Origin: Acinetobacter proteolyticus
GTDB taxonomy: Bacteria > Pseudomonadota > Gammaproteobacteria > Pseudomonadales > Moraxellaceae
Reading direction: 5' to 3'
NCBI RefSeq assembly: GCF_000367945.1
Contig: NZ_KB849179.1
Coordinates: 3,143,470 to 3,207,469 of the forward strand
DNA: 64,000 bases
Shown here: positions 32,659-40,704 of the stretch, piece after piece
Position numbering within the stretch: position 1 is the first letter of the stretch
How the letters are laid out: each line of letters opens with the position of its first letter
The notes under the pieces: generated by a model
Databases searched by the model: none
What the model was told of the DNA's origin: nothing
The model's input: the letters and a program-made list of their open reading frames with translations, nothing else
Position numbers and translations under genes: made by a program

Positions 32659-33548
32659 TTCATATTGATTTGTTTTTCCCACAATTCAATCAAGAGCTGC
32701 ATGGATTTGCTCAGTGGTTTATAAGCAGGCCAAATCGCATGAATCGGCATATCCAGCCCATTGGTGGTATCGAGAAAGGCTAAGCGAACCAGACTGTGTT
32801 TGGCAAAATGTGTTTGCACTACAGAAAGGGGGAAATTACCCCAACCGAGACCTTGTTCCACCATATCAATGGCCATAGATAAATTATCGCTATACCAATA
32901 AGAATCTGAGACCAATACCCGACTATCAGGTAATGGATAATGCTTGCTCGCAACAATAATCTGTCTGAGTTCAGATAACATGGTGAGTTCATTTTTATTA
33001 TGCGCTTTCAGCTGTTGTGCATCTTTCGGTGAAACCGCAGCAACAAATTGTTCCATACCCAGCAAGCGGAAGCGTTCATTGTTATCGAGTTGTGATGAGC
33101 TATAGGCGATATACAGATCAATTTCGTTATTGTGTAGCCGTGTTTTGAGCTCCTGTTGGGGTGCACTAACCAATTCAATATTGAGTAATGGATAGTGTTG
33201 AATCAGCTGTTCAATTCCTGCCAATAAAAATTTTTGATTCACATCTGCGGCGATGCCAATGCAGAGATTGGTCTCGAGTCCAGTTGAAAGTTCGGTCAGA
33301 TGCAGGTCGAGCTGACCTAATTTGGTCACAATCAGTCGGGCGTGCGGTTCGATTGAAAGCGCGACTTCGGTGGGGGAGAGGTGATTTTTACTGCGTTCAA
33401 ATAATTTTAAATTCAGCTCTGCTTCGAGATTGGCAATCGCCATGCTGACTGCTGAAGGGACACGATTTAAAGCACGTGCCGCTGCGGAAAAATTACCACG
33501 ATCAATAATTTCCAGAATTAGTTCAAGCTGCTCACGACTGAGTTTCAT
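32655..33548 (-). CDS. LysR-family regulator, divergent from a PACE exporter (AceR-like)
   Basis: Regulator of 297 aa with helix-turn-helix EIIDRGNFSAAARALNRVPSAVSMAIANLEAEL. It starts 94 bp from a divergent PACE-family efflux gene, the same layout as aceR-aceI in A. baumannii, where AceR activates the exporter in response to chlorhexidine. Sequence identity to AceR cannot be measured here. Its stop codon lies in the terminator of the sRNA-like repeat copy 2. Confidence 0.85.
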   Translation of the reverse strand: MKLSREQLELILEIIDRGNFSAAARALNRVPSAVSMAIANLEAELNLKLFERSKNHLSPTEVALSIEPHARLIVTKLGQLDLHLTELSTGLETNLCIGIAADVNQKFLLAGIEQLIQHYPLLNIELVSAPQQELKTRLHNNEIDLYIAYSSSQLDNNERFRLLGMEQFVAAVSPKDAQQLKAHNKNELTMLSELRQIIVASKHYPLPDSRVLVSDSYWYSDNLSMAIDMVEQGLGWGNFPLSVVQTHFAKHSLVRLAFLDTTNGLDMPIHAIWPAYKPLSKSMQLLIELWEKQINMK

Positions 33549-33642
33549 GGCAATTTCCTTGTCAGTAAATCTGATGACGATTGACTTTTTTTATCAAATT
33601 TAAGGCGTAAAATCCACTCATTATTGATTTTAAGGTGTGGTC

Positions 33643-34095
33643 ATGCAAGGAACCAAGAGAAGAGTCACTTATGTGTTTTTCTATGAAGTTTTTAGCTTTT
33701 TTATCTGTGCAATGGTGCTGGCAGTGCTTTCAGGTACCACCATCAGCCATACAGGGCCTTTGTCGATCTTGATTGCGGTAATTGCAGTGACGGTCAATTT
33801 CTTTTATAACGCTGTGTTTGAGATGTGGGAAAAGAAGCAGACATCAAAAAAAAGGACAGTACTCAGACGTCTGGCACATGCCATTGGCTTTCAAATTGTC
33901 TTGGTGATGATTTTGATTCCCTTGATTGCCTGGTGGATGCAGATCAGTTTAGTCAAAGCTTTCCTGCTCGATTTTAGTTTGATGGTGCTGATTCCATGCT
34001 ATACCTTTGTTTATAATTACTTTTTTGATCATATTTTTGGTTTACCCAGCCATTTGCTTGAGCCAGCAGCGCTGAGTGCCAAAAGCAGCTCATAA
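33643..34095 (+). CDS. PACE-family multidrug efflux transporter (AceI-like)
   Basis: Small inner-membrane exporter of 150 aa starting at ATG 33643, with AAGG about 8 bp upstream. Four hydrophobic segments form two BTP-type repeats. The conserved glutamate of AceI (Glu15, needed for proton coupling) is present at residue 15 (YVFFYEVFSFF), together with NFFYNAVFEMWE, RRLAHAIGFQ and YNYFFDHIFG. PACE proteins export biguanides and diamines. The divergent LysR gene is the likely regulator. Confidence 0.92.
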   Translation: MQGTKRRVTYVFFYEVFSFFICAMVLAVLSGTTISHTGPLSILIAVIAVTVNFFYNAVFEMWEKKQTSKKRTVLRRLAHAIGFQIVLVMILIPLIAWWMQISLVKAFLLDFSLMVLIPCYTFVYNYFFDHIFGLPSHLLEPAALSAKSSS

Positions 34096-34120
34096 TTGAC
34101 AGTTTTATGCTTAAATTTAT

Positions 34121-34153
34121 AAAAAAGGGTGCATAAAATGCGCCCTTTTTTAT
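34121..34153 (+). terminator. Intrinsic terminator after the PACE gene
   Basis: AAAAAAGGGTGCAT and ATGCGCCCTTTTTT pair with one mismatch around a short A-rich loop. May act in both directions between the PACE gene and the DUF2147 gene. Confidence 0.85.
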
Positions 34154-34191
34154 GTGAAATATAAATAATTGTTGTGGCTGAATTTAAATCA

Positions 34192-34659
34192 TTAAAGTCG
34201 AATCCAGGTCATATTACGGAAACTATTATTGTTTGGGTTTTTCGCATTGATACTCAACATTTTACCTGTTTTACTTAAACGGCCACTCAGGCTGTATTTT
34301 TGACCATCATAAGGATTGAGCCAAACACCTTGTCCAAATTCCTCATTTTGATTGAGCATTTTCAGTCCTGTTAATACTTCCATGCCGATCATCTGTTGAT
34401 TCTTTAACGTGCCTGGACATGCTGTACATACAGTGGGTGCAGCCTCCTTGGCAGAAGGATACATTTTGACAATCACAGCACTGTACTGCTCGGTTGCAGA
34501 ATGTCTGCGAATCACGATATCAGACAGGTACGAACCCGTACGTTCATCCACGACTTTCCACGTACCAATTAGTGGATCTGTCGGAGCAGCGTGAATCGCC
34601 AAAGGCGTATTGAGCCCAAGTAATAGAACACAAGTGCGAAGAAAAGAAGTATTTAGCAT
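34192..34659 (-). CDS. Exported DUF2147-family protein
   Basis: Protein of 155 aa beginning with a signal peptide (MLNTSFLRTCVLLLGLNTPL, cut near AIHA-APT). The mature part starts with PLIGTWKVVDERTG and ends in NNNSFRNMTWIRL, the typical start and end of DUF2147, a small beta-rich periplasmic family. Two cysteines (VCTACPG) could be metal- or disulfide-related. The function is unknown; the family often accompanies membrane-stress genes. Confidence 0.82.
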   Translation of the reverse strand: MLNTSFLRTCVLLLGLNTPLAIHAAPTDPLIGTWKVVDERTGSYLSDIVIRRHSATEQYSAVIVKMYPSAKEAAPTVCTACPGTLKNQQMIGMEVLTGLKMLNQNEEFGQGVWLNPYDGQKYSLSGRLSKTGKMLSINAKNPNNNSFRNMTWIRL

Positions 34660-34769
34660 GAGGAATACATCAAAAAATAGAAATAATGAAATGAAACAAC
34701 AATTTATTATATTATTTTAGTGGAATGATCACATCCTGTTTTAGGGAACTTGGCAGTTCCCTGACAGGT

Positions 34770-36128
34770 TTAAATCATGCGGTATAAGCGTTCTTTAGGG
34801 AACACCGCAGTAAAGGTCGAACCTTCATTTTCTTTAGAGCTAATTTCTAAGTATGCGCCGTGTTGCATCAACACGTGTTTCACAATTGCCAATCCAAGTC
34901 CAGTTCCACCTGTTTGACGGCTACGTGCGCTATCAACACGATAGAAACGTTCAGTTAAACGCGGCAAATGTTTTGGGTTAATCCCGATCCCATTATCCTG
35001 TACGGTAAAGTAAGCATGATCACCATCTTCATGCCAACCAATGGTGATAATACCGCCAGCAGGAGTATATTTAATCGCATTGGTAATTAAATTGCTAAAG
35101 GCGCTGGCAATTTCGATATCGGAACCAATCAGGTCACAATGACTATCAATATCCAGATTTAAGGTATGACCGTAATCGAGATTGTAGGCACGTGCATCAT
35201 CAAAGATTTGGTTCATCAGATTAGCCATATCAATGATCTGATTCTTAGCAACTTTTTTATTATTTTCTAAGTTAGATAATAGTAGCAAGTCATTGACCAA
35301 CGCATTCATGCGTTTGGTTTGAGACTGCATCTGGGTAAAAGCACGTTTCCAACGTGGGGTAATATCATCTTGATCAATAAAGGTTTCGATATAGCCACTG
35401 AGTACGGTAAGCGGTGTACGTAATTCATGTGAAATATTATCGACAAAGTCTTTACGCATCTGCTCCAGATTATGTACTCGTGTGGTGTCGTAAGCGACCA
35501 ATAGACGACTTTCGCCACCGAAGCGGGTCAGTTTGACTTGCACATAACGATCTTCATCCATCTGCGCTTGCAGGCGGATGCCATCAGGAGATTGATCACT
35601 GTGGTTAAAATATTCAATAAAACTGGGTTGGCGCAATATCGACAATAAATTACGGCCACGATCTAAAGGACTAATCCCTAACAGTTTTTCAGCGGCAGGA
35701 TTCCACCATTCAATTTGGTGTTGATCATCAATTAAAACCACGGCTTCGGCCAAGGCCACTAAAGAGGATTGCGCCCGATCAATCAAACCGACCATCTCAG
35801 CTTGAACAATCCGTTCTTGACGTTGTGCACGATAAACATTAAACAGTAATGCACCCCAAATCCCGTTTAGATTGGGTGGGACATCATAAGGACGATTGGA
35901 AATCCATTCATTGACCAGATAAAGCGAGCGGAGCTGTAGCATGAAGAACAGCACAAAGGCGACAAAAATACAGCTCCAGAAGTAACCGACCCCGAATCCG
36001 ACTAAGCTTGCAATCAATAAGAAAAAAAGTAACAGTCTTAAATCTTGTTTTGCAAATGTCCATAAACTGCTGTAACGAAAACGTTGGTGTTCACGTGCCA
36101 GTTCAGGGACGGGGTAAGGCTCATACAT
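34770..36128 (-). CDS. phoR: Phosphate regulon sensor histidine kinase
   Basis: Inner-membrane sensor kinase of 452 aa that phosphorylates PhoB when phosphate is scarce. Two hydrophobic segments occupy about residues 30-68, followed by a PAS domain (VVLIDDQHQIEWWNPAAEKLLG). The HisKA box is FVDNISHELRTPLTVLSGY with the phospho-accepting His. HATPase motifs are NLITNAIKYTP, DNGIGI and GTGLGLAIVKHV. It lies 9 bp downstream of phoB. Confidence 0.96.
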   Translation of the reverse strand: MYEPYPVPELAREHQRFRYSSLWTFAKQDLRLLLFFLLIASLVGFGVGYFWSCIFVAFVLFFMLQLRSLYLVNEWISNRPYDVPPNLNGIWGALLFNVYRAQRQERIVQAEMVGLIDRAQSSLVALAEAVVLIDDQHQIEWWNPAAEKLLGISPLDRGRNLLSILRQPSFIEYFNHSDQSPDGIRLQAQMDEDRYVQVKLTRFGGESRLLVAYDTTRVHNLEQMRKDFVDNISHELRTPLTVLSGYIETFIDQDDITPRWKRAFTQMQSQTKRMNALVNDLLLLSNLENNKKVAKNQIIDMANLMNQIFDDARAYNLDYGHTLNLDIDSHCDLIGSDIEIASAFSNLITNAIKYTPAGGIITIGWHEDGDHAYFTVQDNGIGINPKHLPRLTERFYRVDSARSRQTGGTGLGLAIVKHVLMQHGAYLEISSKENEGSTFTAVFPKERLYRMI

Positions 36129-36137
36129 AAAGGATTT

Positions 36138-36848
36138 TTAACCTACTGCTAAATCTGCTCGTGTCGAGAAACGGTAACCTGTGCCACGAACAGTTTGCAC
36201 AAAACGATCAACACCAAAAGGCTCTAATACTTTGCGTAAACGACGGATATGCACATCAATGGTACGGTCTTCGATATAGACATTACCACCCCAGACTTGA
36301 TCTAGGAGTTGAGCACGGGTGTAGGCGCGCTCAGGATGGGTCATGAAGAAGGCCAATAAACGATATTCGGTTGGACCCATATCTAAAATACTGTTGCCAA
36401 AACTGACGCGCTGGCTGACAGGATCTAGTAATAAGCCATTGGCATCAATGACTTTTTCACCGCTCAATGCATTGGCACGACGTAACACCGCTTTGATACG
36501 AGACACCAGTTCACGGGTTGAAAATGGCTTGGTCATGTAATCATCGGCACCTGCGTCCAGACCTTGTACTTTATGGTCTTCTTCGCCACGTGCAGTCAGC
36601 ATGATTACAGGAATTTCGGCCAAGTTTTCATCGCGTTTGAGCCGGCGACATAAGTCTACGCCGCTCACGCCACCTGGTAGCATCCAATCCAGCAAAATAA
36701 GCGCAGGACGCTGATCAACGATAATCTGATGCGCTTGTTTGGCATCCTCAGCTTGTAAACATTGGAAGCCTGCCATATCTAAAGAGGTATGGATCATTTC
36801 GCGGATCGGTAGCTCATCATCGACAATTAAAATATAGTCATCTTTCAC
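36138..36848 (-). CDS. phoB: Phosphate regulon response regulator
   Basis: OmpR-type response regulator of 236 aa. The receiver domain carries the phosphorylated Asp in ALILLDWMLPGGVSG and TAR in VIMLTARGEEDHK. The C-terminal winged helix has LLDQVWGGNVYIEDRTIDVHIRRLRK. PhoB activates genes with Pho boxes; sites of this type lie upstream, so self-activation is likely. Confidence 0.97.
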   Translation of the reverse strand: MKDDYILIVDDELPIREMIHTSLDMAGFQCLQAEDAKQAHQIIVDQRPALILLDWMLPGGVSGVDLCRRLKRDENLAEIPVIMLTARGEEDHKVQGLDAGADDYMTKPFSTRELVSRIKAVLRRANALSGEKVIDANGLLLDPVSQRVSFGNSILDMGPTEYRLLAFFMTHPERAYTRAQLLDQVWGGNVYIEDRTIDVHIRRLRKVLEPFGVDRFVQTVRGTGYRFSTRADLAVG

Positions 36849-36871
36849 AGCGCAATACCCTTAAAATCTGT

Positions 36872-36886
36872 AACGGTTTAACCGTT
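36872..36886. repeat. 15-bp palindrome in the phoB leader
   Basis: AACGGTT-T-AACCGTT is an exact inverted repeat about 25-40 bp upstream of the phoB start. It could be an operator or a leader hairpin. Confidence 0.45.
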
Positions 36887-36894
36887 TTGTTGTT

Positions 36895-36912
36895 ATGACA
36901 GGCTTATTACAA
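36895..36912 (-). promoter_or_regulatory. Pho-box-like site 1 upstream of phoB
   Basis: Read on the minus strand: TTGTAAT-AAGC-CTGTCAT. The two heptamers are 11 bp apart like the Pho box CTGTCAT-N4-CTGTCAT; the second half is exact and the first has two changes. Confidence 0.6.
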
Positions 36913-36921
36913 AGATTAATT

Positions 36922-36939
36922 ATGACAATATCATTGCAA
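36922..36939 (-). promoter_or_regulatory. Pho-box-like site 2 upstream of phoB
   Basis: Minus-strand TTGCAAT-GATA-TTGTCAT, again with the 11-bp period but three changes from consensus. It sits 27 bp upstream of site 1. Confidence 0.4.
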
Positions 36940-36994
36940 AAGAATTAATAAAGTCGAATTTAGCAATAAATTGTGACAAGCATGGGGCAGAGTC

Positions 36995-37012
36995 ATGACG
37001 GATTGATGACAA
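36995..37012 (-). promoter_or_regulatory. Pho-box-like site 3 upstream of phoB
   Basis: Minus-strand TTGTCAT-CAAT-CCGTCAT matches 12 of 14 conserved half-site bases. It is about 150 bp from the phoB start. Confidence 0.5.
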
Positions 37013-37099
37013 TTTACCTCGCAAGAAAGCAAATGAATTCATCTGCTTAACTTAACTGTAGTTTAACAGCTTTGGGTGTCACAAAACTGTAAAACGATT

Positions 37100-37777
37100 T
37101 TAATTTTTTTGCGAGGTGGTTTCGATAAAAGACAAAAAGACAGCACAACAGGCGGACAGAACATCTTCCAGAGGCTGTTTGAAGCCTTCCGAGACCCAAC
37201 GAATAATAATATGGGTAACATAACCATTTAAGCCAGTTGCCATCAACGAGACTTCTTCAGTGCTATGTGGGGCATTGGGCATAGTGATCATCACGAAGCC
37301 CTGAATAATGCGATCGAACTGGGTCAGCGTTTCTTGAATGGTGGCTTGATTATGTAAATCCTGCACCAACATCGCATCAATATAAATAATCCGTGCCATA
37401 CGTGGATCATCTTTAATCGCACCCAATAAAGCCGACAAACCTGCGGTCACCATATTCTTGGGTTCAGGCGCAGCCATTAAAACGGCTTGGGTTAAACAAG
37501 TTTGCATTTTCTCAATCATTTTTAAGAATACAGTTTGAAACAGCTCTTCGCTTTTCTTAAATGATTCATAAAAATAGCGTTCAGTCAGCTTGGCTTCATT
37601 GCAGACATCTTTGACCGTGACCGAGAAAAAGCCTTGTGTACCGTAGGTTGCAATACCTGCTTCAATCAATTTTTCACGACGTGCTTCTTTGCGCTCAGTT
37701 AAAGACAGACCTTTGAATTGCCGTTCTTTCGCTTCGGTATTGTTTTTCTTGCGTGTCGCTTGATCTTGAGTTGCCAT
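37100..37777 (-). CDS. TetR-family regulator divergent from an SDR gene
   Basis: Regulator of 225 aa with a basic N-terminal tail and the helix-turn-helix YGTQGFFSVTVKDVCNEAKLTERYFYESFKKSEELF. The C-terminal half is helical and would bind the inducer. It is divergent from the SDR gene with 300 bp between, where two perfect palindromes (37839-37858 and 37980-37999) offer operators for each gene. Confidence 0.9.
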   Translation of the reverse strand: MATQDQATRKKNNTEAKERQFKGLSLTERKEARREKLIEAGIATYGTQGFFSVTVKDVCNEAKLTERYFYESFKKSEELFQTVFLKMIEKMQTCLTQAVLMAAPEPKNMVTAGLSALLGAIKDDPRMARIIYIDAMLVQDLHNQATIQETLTQFDRIIQGFVMITMPNAPHSTEEVSLMATGLNGYVTHIIIRWVSEGFKQPLEDVLSACCAVFLSFIETTSQKN

Positions 37778-37838
37778 TGAGAAAACCGTTCCCTAAAAAG
37801 TCTTTAAATCGTGTGTCTAATAGTTGCATTTCAACCCT

Positions 37839-37858
37839 GTTATGCTGACTAGCATAAC
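37839..37858. promoter_or_regulatory. Perfect palindrome near tetR (operator candidate)
   Basis: GTTATGCT-GACT-AGCATAAC: two exact 8-bp arms with a 4-bp centre, 62 bp upstream of the TetR start, so probably in its promoter. Confidence 0.62.
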
Positions 37859-37979
37859 TAAATTTTGAAAATATGCCTTGTCTCTTTTAAACATCATCAG
37901 TCATGAAATGTAAATAGGCCTATTATGACATGTAGGATGTTGGTTATTGCCATTTGTCTTAAAGCTAGAGTGTACTATA

Positions 37980-38008
37980 TTGACAACACGTATTGTCAAA
38001 ATTATATT
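37980..38008 (+). promoter_or_regulatory. Promoter of the SDR gene overlapped by an inverted repeat
   Basis: TTGACA (37980-37985) and TATATT (38003-38008) are 17 bp apart, a near-consensus promoter. The inverted repeat TTGACAA-CACGTA-TTGTCAA (37980-37999) covers the -35 box and most of the spacer, so a TetR-type repressor bound there would block transcription. Confidence 0.68.
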
Positions 38009-38077
38009 GGTTACAGGTTAAACAGCACATGGTCTGAGCGAATATGTGCGTATCATTCGTAGTACAAAGGATAGGCA

Positions 38078-38905
38078 ATGAAAAATTTTAAAAATAAAGT
38101 CGCAGCGATTACCGGTGCAGGTTCTGGGATTGGACAACAATTGGCCGTTTTATTAGCGAAACAAGGCTGTCATTTGTCATTGAGTGATATCAATGAAAAA
38201 GGCTTGACCCAGACTGTTGAATTAGTGAAGCAGTACCCTGTAACAGTGACCACCAAAGTGCTTGATGTTTCAAACCGTGATGCGGTGAAACAGTGGGCAC
38301 AAGAGACTGTACAGGATCATGGCTCAGTCAATTTGATCTTCAATAACGCAGGCGTAGCACTTGGCTCAACCGTCGAAGGTGCGAGCTATGAAGATTTAGA
38401 ATGGATTGTTGGAATCAATTTCTGGGGTGTGGTTTATGGCACCAAAGAATTTCTGCCATTCATCAAACAAACCAAAGATGGTCATATCATCAACATCTCC
38501 AGTATCTTTGGTTTAACCTCGCAACCAACGCAATCGGCGTATAACGCAACTAAATTTGCGGTACGCGGTTTTACTGAATCACTGCGCCAAGAATTAGATA
38601 TTGAGAAGGGCGGTGTCAGCTCCCTCTGCGTACACCCAGGCGGGATTCGTACCAACATCGCCAAAGCAGCGAAAATGAATGACAGTTTGAAGAGTTTGGG
38701 TATGGACCCGAACAAATCAATCAAGCAATTCGATAAGTTCCTGCGCACCCCACCAGAAGAAGCTGCACGTCAGATTTTAAATGCGGTATTGAAAGATAAA
38801 CGCCGTTTATTGATTGGTACAGATGCGCGTATTGTGGATTCGTTCCAACGTTTATTCCCGACGGGTTATCAACGTATTGCAGCGCTTGCAACCAAGATGA
38901 TGTAA
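38078..38905 (+). CDS. Short-chain dehydrogenase/reductase
   Basis: NAD(P)-dependent oxidoreductase of 275 aa. The cofactor motif TGAGSGIGQQLA is at residues 12-23, NNAGVALG follows, and the catalytic Ser and YxxxK motif lie in ISSIFGLTSQPTQSAYNATK. The substrate is unknown. It is divergently transcribed from a TetR gene whose likely operator overlaps its promoter, so the TetR ligand may be its substrate or an upstream compound. RBS: AAAGGATAGGC before ATG 38078. Confidence 0.9.
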   Translation: MKNFKNKVAAITGAGSGIGQQLAVLLAKQGCHLSLSDINEKGLTQTVELVKQYPVTVTTKVLDVSNRDAVKQWAQETVQDHGSVNLIFNNAGVALGSTVEGASYEDLEWIVGINFWGVVYGTKEFLPFIKQTKDGHIINISSIFGLTSQPTQSAYNATKFAVRGFTESLRQELDIEKGGVSSLCVHPGGIRTNIAKAAKMNDSLKSLGMDPNKSIKQFDKFLRTPPEEAARQILNAVLKDKRRLLIGTDARIVDSFQRLFPTGYQRIAALATKMM

Positions 38906-38917
38906 GTTGTCAGCATG

Positions 38918-38949
38918 AAAAAAAGCCATTCTCCGTGAATGGCTTTTTT
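38918..38949 (+). terminator. Intrinsic terminator after the SDR gene
   Basis: AAAAAGCCATTC and GAATGGCTTTTT pair around a 5-nt loop with T-run after. Confidence 0.9.
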
Positions 38950-39239
38950 ATATCTGTCAGAACAAGCAGATATTAAACAATCTGAGTTCGGTTGAATTCC
39001 TCTCTAACCTATTGAAAATGATTAGCTTGGTGGAATCTTGCCATGTTCTCACCCAATTTTAGGATCAGCCTACGGCTCGCCCTACTTTTGTTTTGGCAAA
39101 AGTAGGCAAAATCATGGTCATCTACAAAACCTGTTCTATTCTTGGATTTATTAAAATATATCGCAAAAACATTATTTTGTTTACACCACGCAGGTTGTAG
39201 ATGACGTTTCCGAGTACCATATTCAGCCTCGCGCTCAGG
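38950..39239. other. Intergenic region with a partial repeat hairpin
   Basis: 290 bp between convergent genes. CCTACTTTTG/CAAAAGTAGG (39081-39106) resembles the first hairpin of the repeats at 25301 and 41941, but the second and third hairpins are absent. Nothing else was recognised. Confidence 0.55.
39081..39106 (+). repeat. Partial relative of the three-hairpin repeat
   Basis: 10-bp perfect stem CCTACTTTTG/CAAAAGTAGG with a 6-nt loop, followed by GCAAAATCATGG. In the full copies the corresponding stem is TTACTTTTS/SAAAAGTAA followed by CAAAAATCYTTT. Confidence 0.5.
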
Positions 39240-40607
39240 TTAAATAAGGACTTTAATCTTGGTCTTTTTCCAAAAGAATTGATAATAAAAGGCTTGGAAC
39301 AGGCATAGACAAACAAAGGACAGCGCATAGGCAATCCAGATGCCTGTTAAGCCCCACAATGAACTAAACCAATACGCACACGGCACTTCGATCAGAACAA
39401 TCGTGAAAATATTGATGAGCATTGGGATATTGACGGCACCACTGGCACGCATAATCGATGCAAAAATAGCACTGGCACCAAAGAATAGAATCGACCACAG
39501 CACAATAAATAACAGTTGTTGACCCAGCTCAATTACGCTGTGATCGGTAATAAACAGTGCCATTAGATATTTTGAGAACAAATAAGCCAGAGCAATCAAA
39601 CTACCGGTAAATAAGAAATTCATACCCAAAGCGGTACGGGTGACTTTGGCCAATAAATCAGGTTGACCTGCACCAATCGCTTGTGCAGCAAAAATCGAAG
39701 CGGCAATCGAAATCGACAAGGCTGGAAATTGAATGTAGTTCAGTACTTGATTGACTGCACCATAAGCTGCGGTGGCATGTGCACCATAATGGTTAATCAA
39801 GCCAATAATCACCAAACCCGCTAAGGAGGTGGTGACCATCTGAATCCCTGTTGGAATACCGAGTTTTAAAATTAATTTACTCAGTTCAACATCGTGGCGA
39901 ATATGTTGCAGCAATAGACCATCAATTTTCAGTGGATGGTTTTTATAGTTTAGATAAATTGCTAAGAAAATCAGCACAGCGGCATAACCGATAATGGTTG
40001 CAATCGCAGGGGCAACAATACCTAACGCCGGAAAACCAAAATAACCTTTCAGCAAAACGGGGGTTACACCCAAACCAATCAAGCTAGTGAGGCTCAGTGC
40101 AATCAGTGGCGTCACACTATCACCGACACCACGCAAGATCGAAGTATAGATAATATAGACGAACAGTAAGGGGCTGCCCACCAACATCCATTGCACATAA
40201 GGCAAGGACAGGTGCATCACTGTGGGATCGGTGCCTAGTAACTCCAGAATATGTTTGGCGAAGATTAGTCCCAAGACCGCAATAATACTGCCGCCGATCA
40301 AGGTCATAAATATGGTGGAACCAATCACAGCACGGACTTTTTCCAGATTCTGTGCACCCCATGCCTGCCCAATCAGCACCGTGGAGCCTGCGGAAATCCC
40401 GATCACAAAAGCCAGTAAAAAGAACAGGATGGGGAAGAATACTGATACAGCGGCAATTGCATTCACCCCCATCATTTGACCGACGAAGATGGTATTAATG
40501 GTTCCAGACAGGTTTTGTAAAATATTGGTGGCAATCAACGGCACCAGAAACACAAAAAAGGTTTTCCAGAGATTCGGCTGCATGACCAAGGGTTGGCGTG
40601 GTGTCAT
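39240..40607 (-). CDS. MATE-family efflux transporter
   Basis: Twelve-helix cation-coupled multidrug exporter of 455 aa. Family features are LVPLIATNILQNLSGTINTIFVGQMMG at the start and the repeat-like second half LGIPTGIQMVTTSLAGLVIIGLINHYG. A shorter start at MQPNLWKTFF (residue 9) is possible. Substrate unknown; not obviously the NorM-type AbeM of A. baumannii. Confidence 0.9.
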   Translation of the reverse strand: MTPRQPLVMQPNLWKTFFVFLVPLIATNILQNLSGTINTIFVGQMMGVNAIAAVSVFFPILFFLLAFVIGISAGSTVLIGQAWGAQNLEKVRAVIGSTIFMTLIGGSIIAVLGLIFAKHILELLGTDPTVMHLSLPYVQWMLVGSPLLFVYIIYTSILRGVGDSVTPLIALSLTSLIGLGVTPVLLKGYFGFPALGIVAPAIATIIGYAAVLIFLAIYLNYKNHPLKIDGLLLQHIRHDVELSKLILKLGIPTGIQMVTTSLAGLVIIGLINHYGAHATAAYGAVNQVLNYIQFPALSISIAASIFAAQAIGAGQPDLLAKVTRTALGMNFLFTGSLIALAYLFSKYLMALFITDHSVIELGQQLLFIVLWSILFFGASAIFASIMRASGAVNIPMLINIFTIVLIEVPCAYWFSSLWGLTGIWIAYALSFVCLCLFQAFYYQFFWKKTKIKVLI

Positions 40608-40704
40608 TCAATTTCCTTCACGCTTCATCCTGAAACGATTGTATTTTTGTCAACATAACATTCTCAGTTGTGTTGAAGATGAGGGTTCAGTTTATTTTTG
40701 TTGA

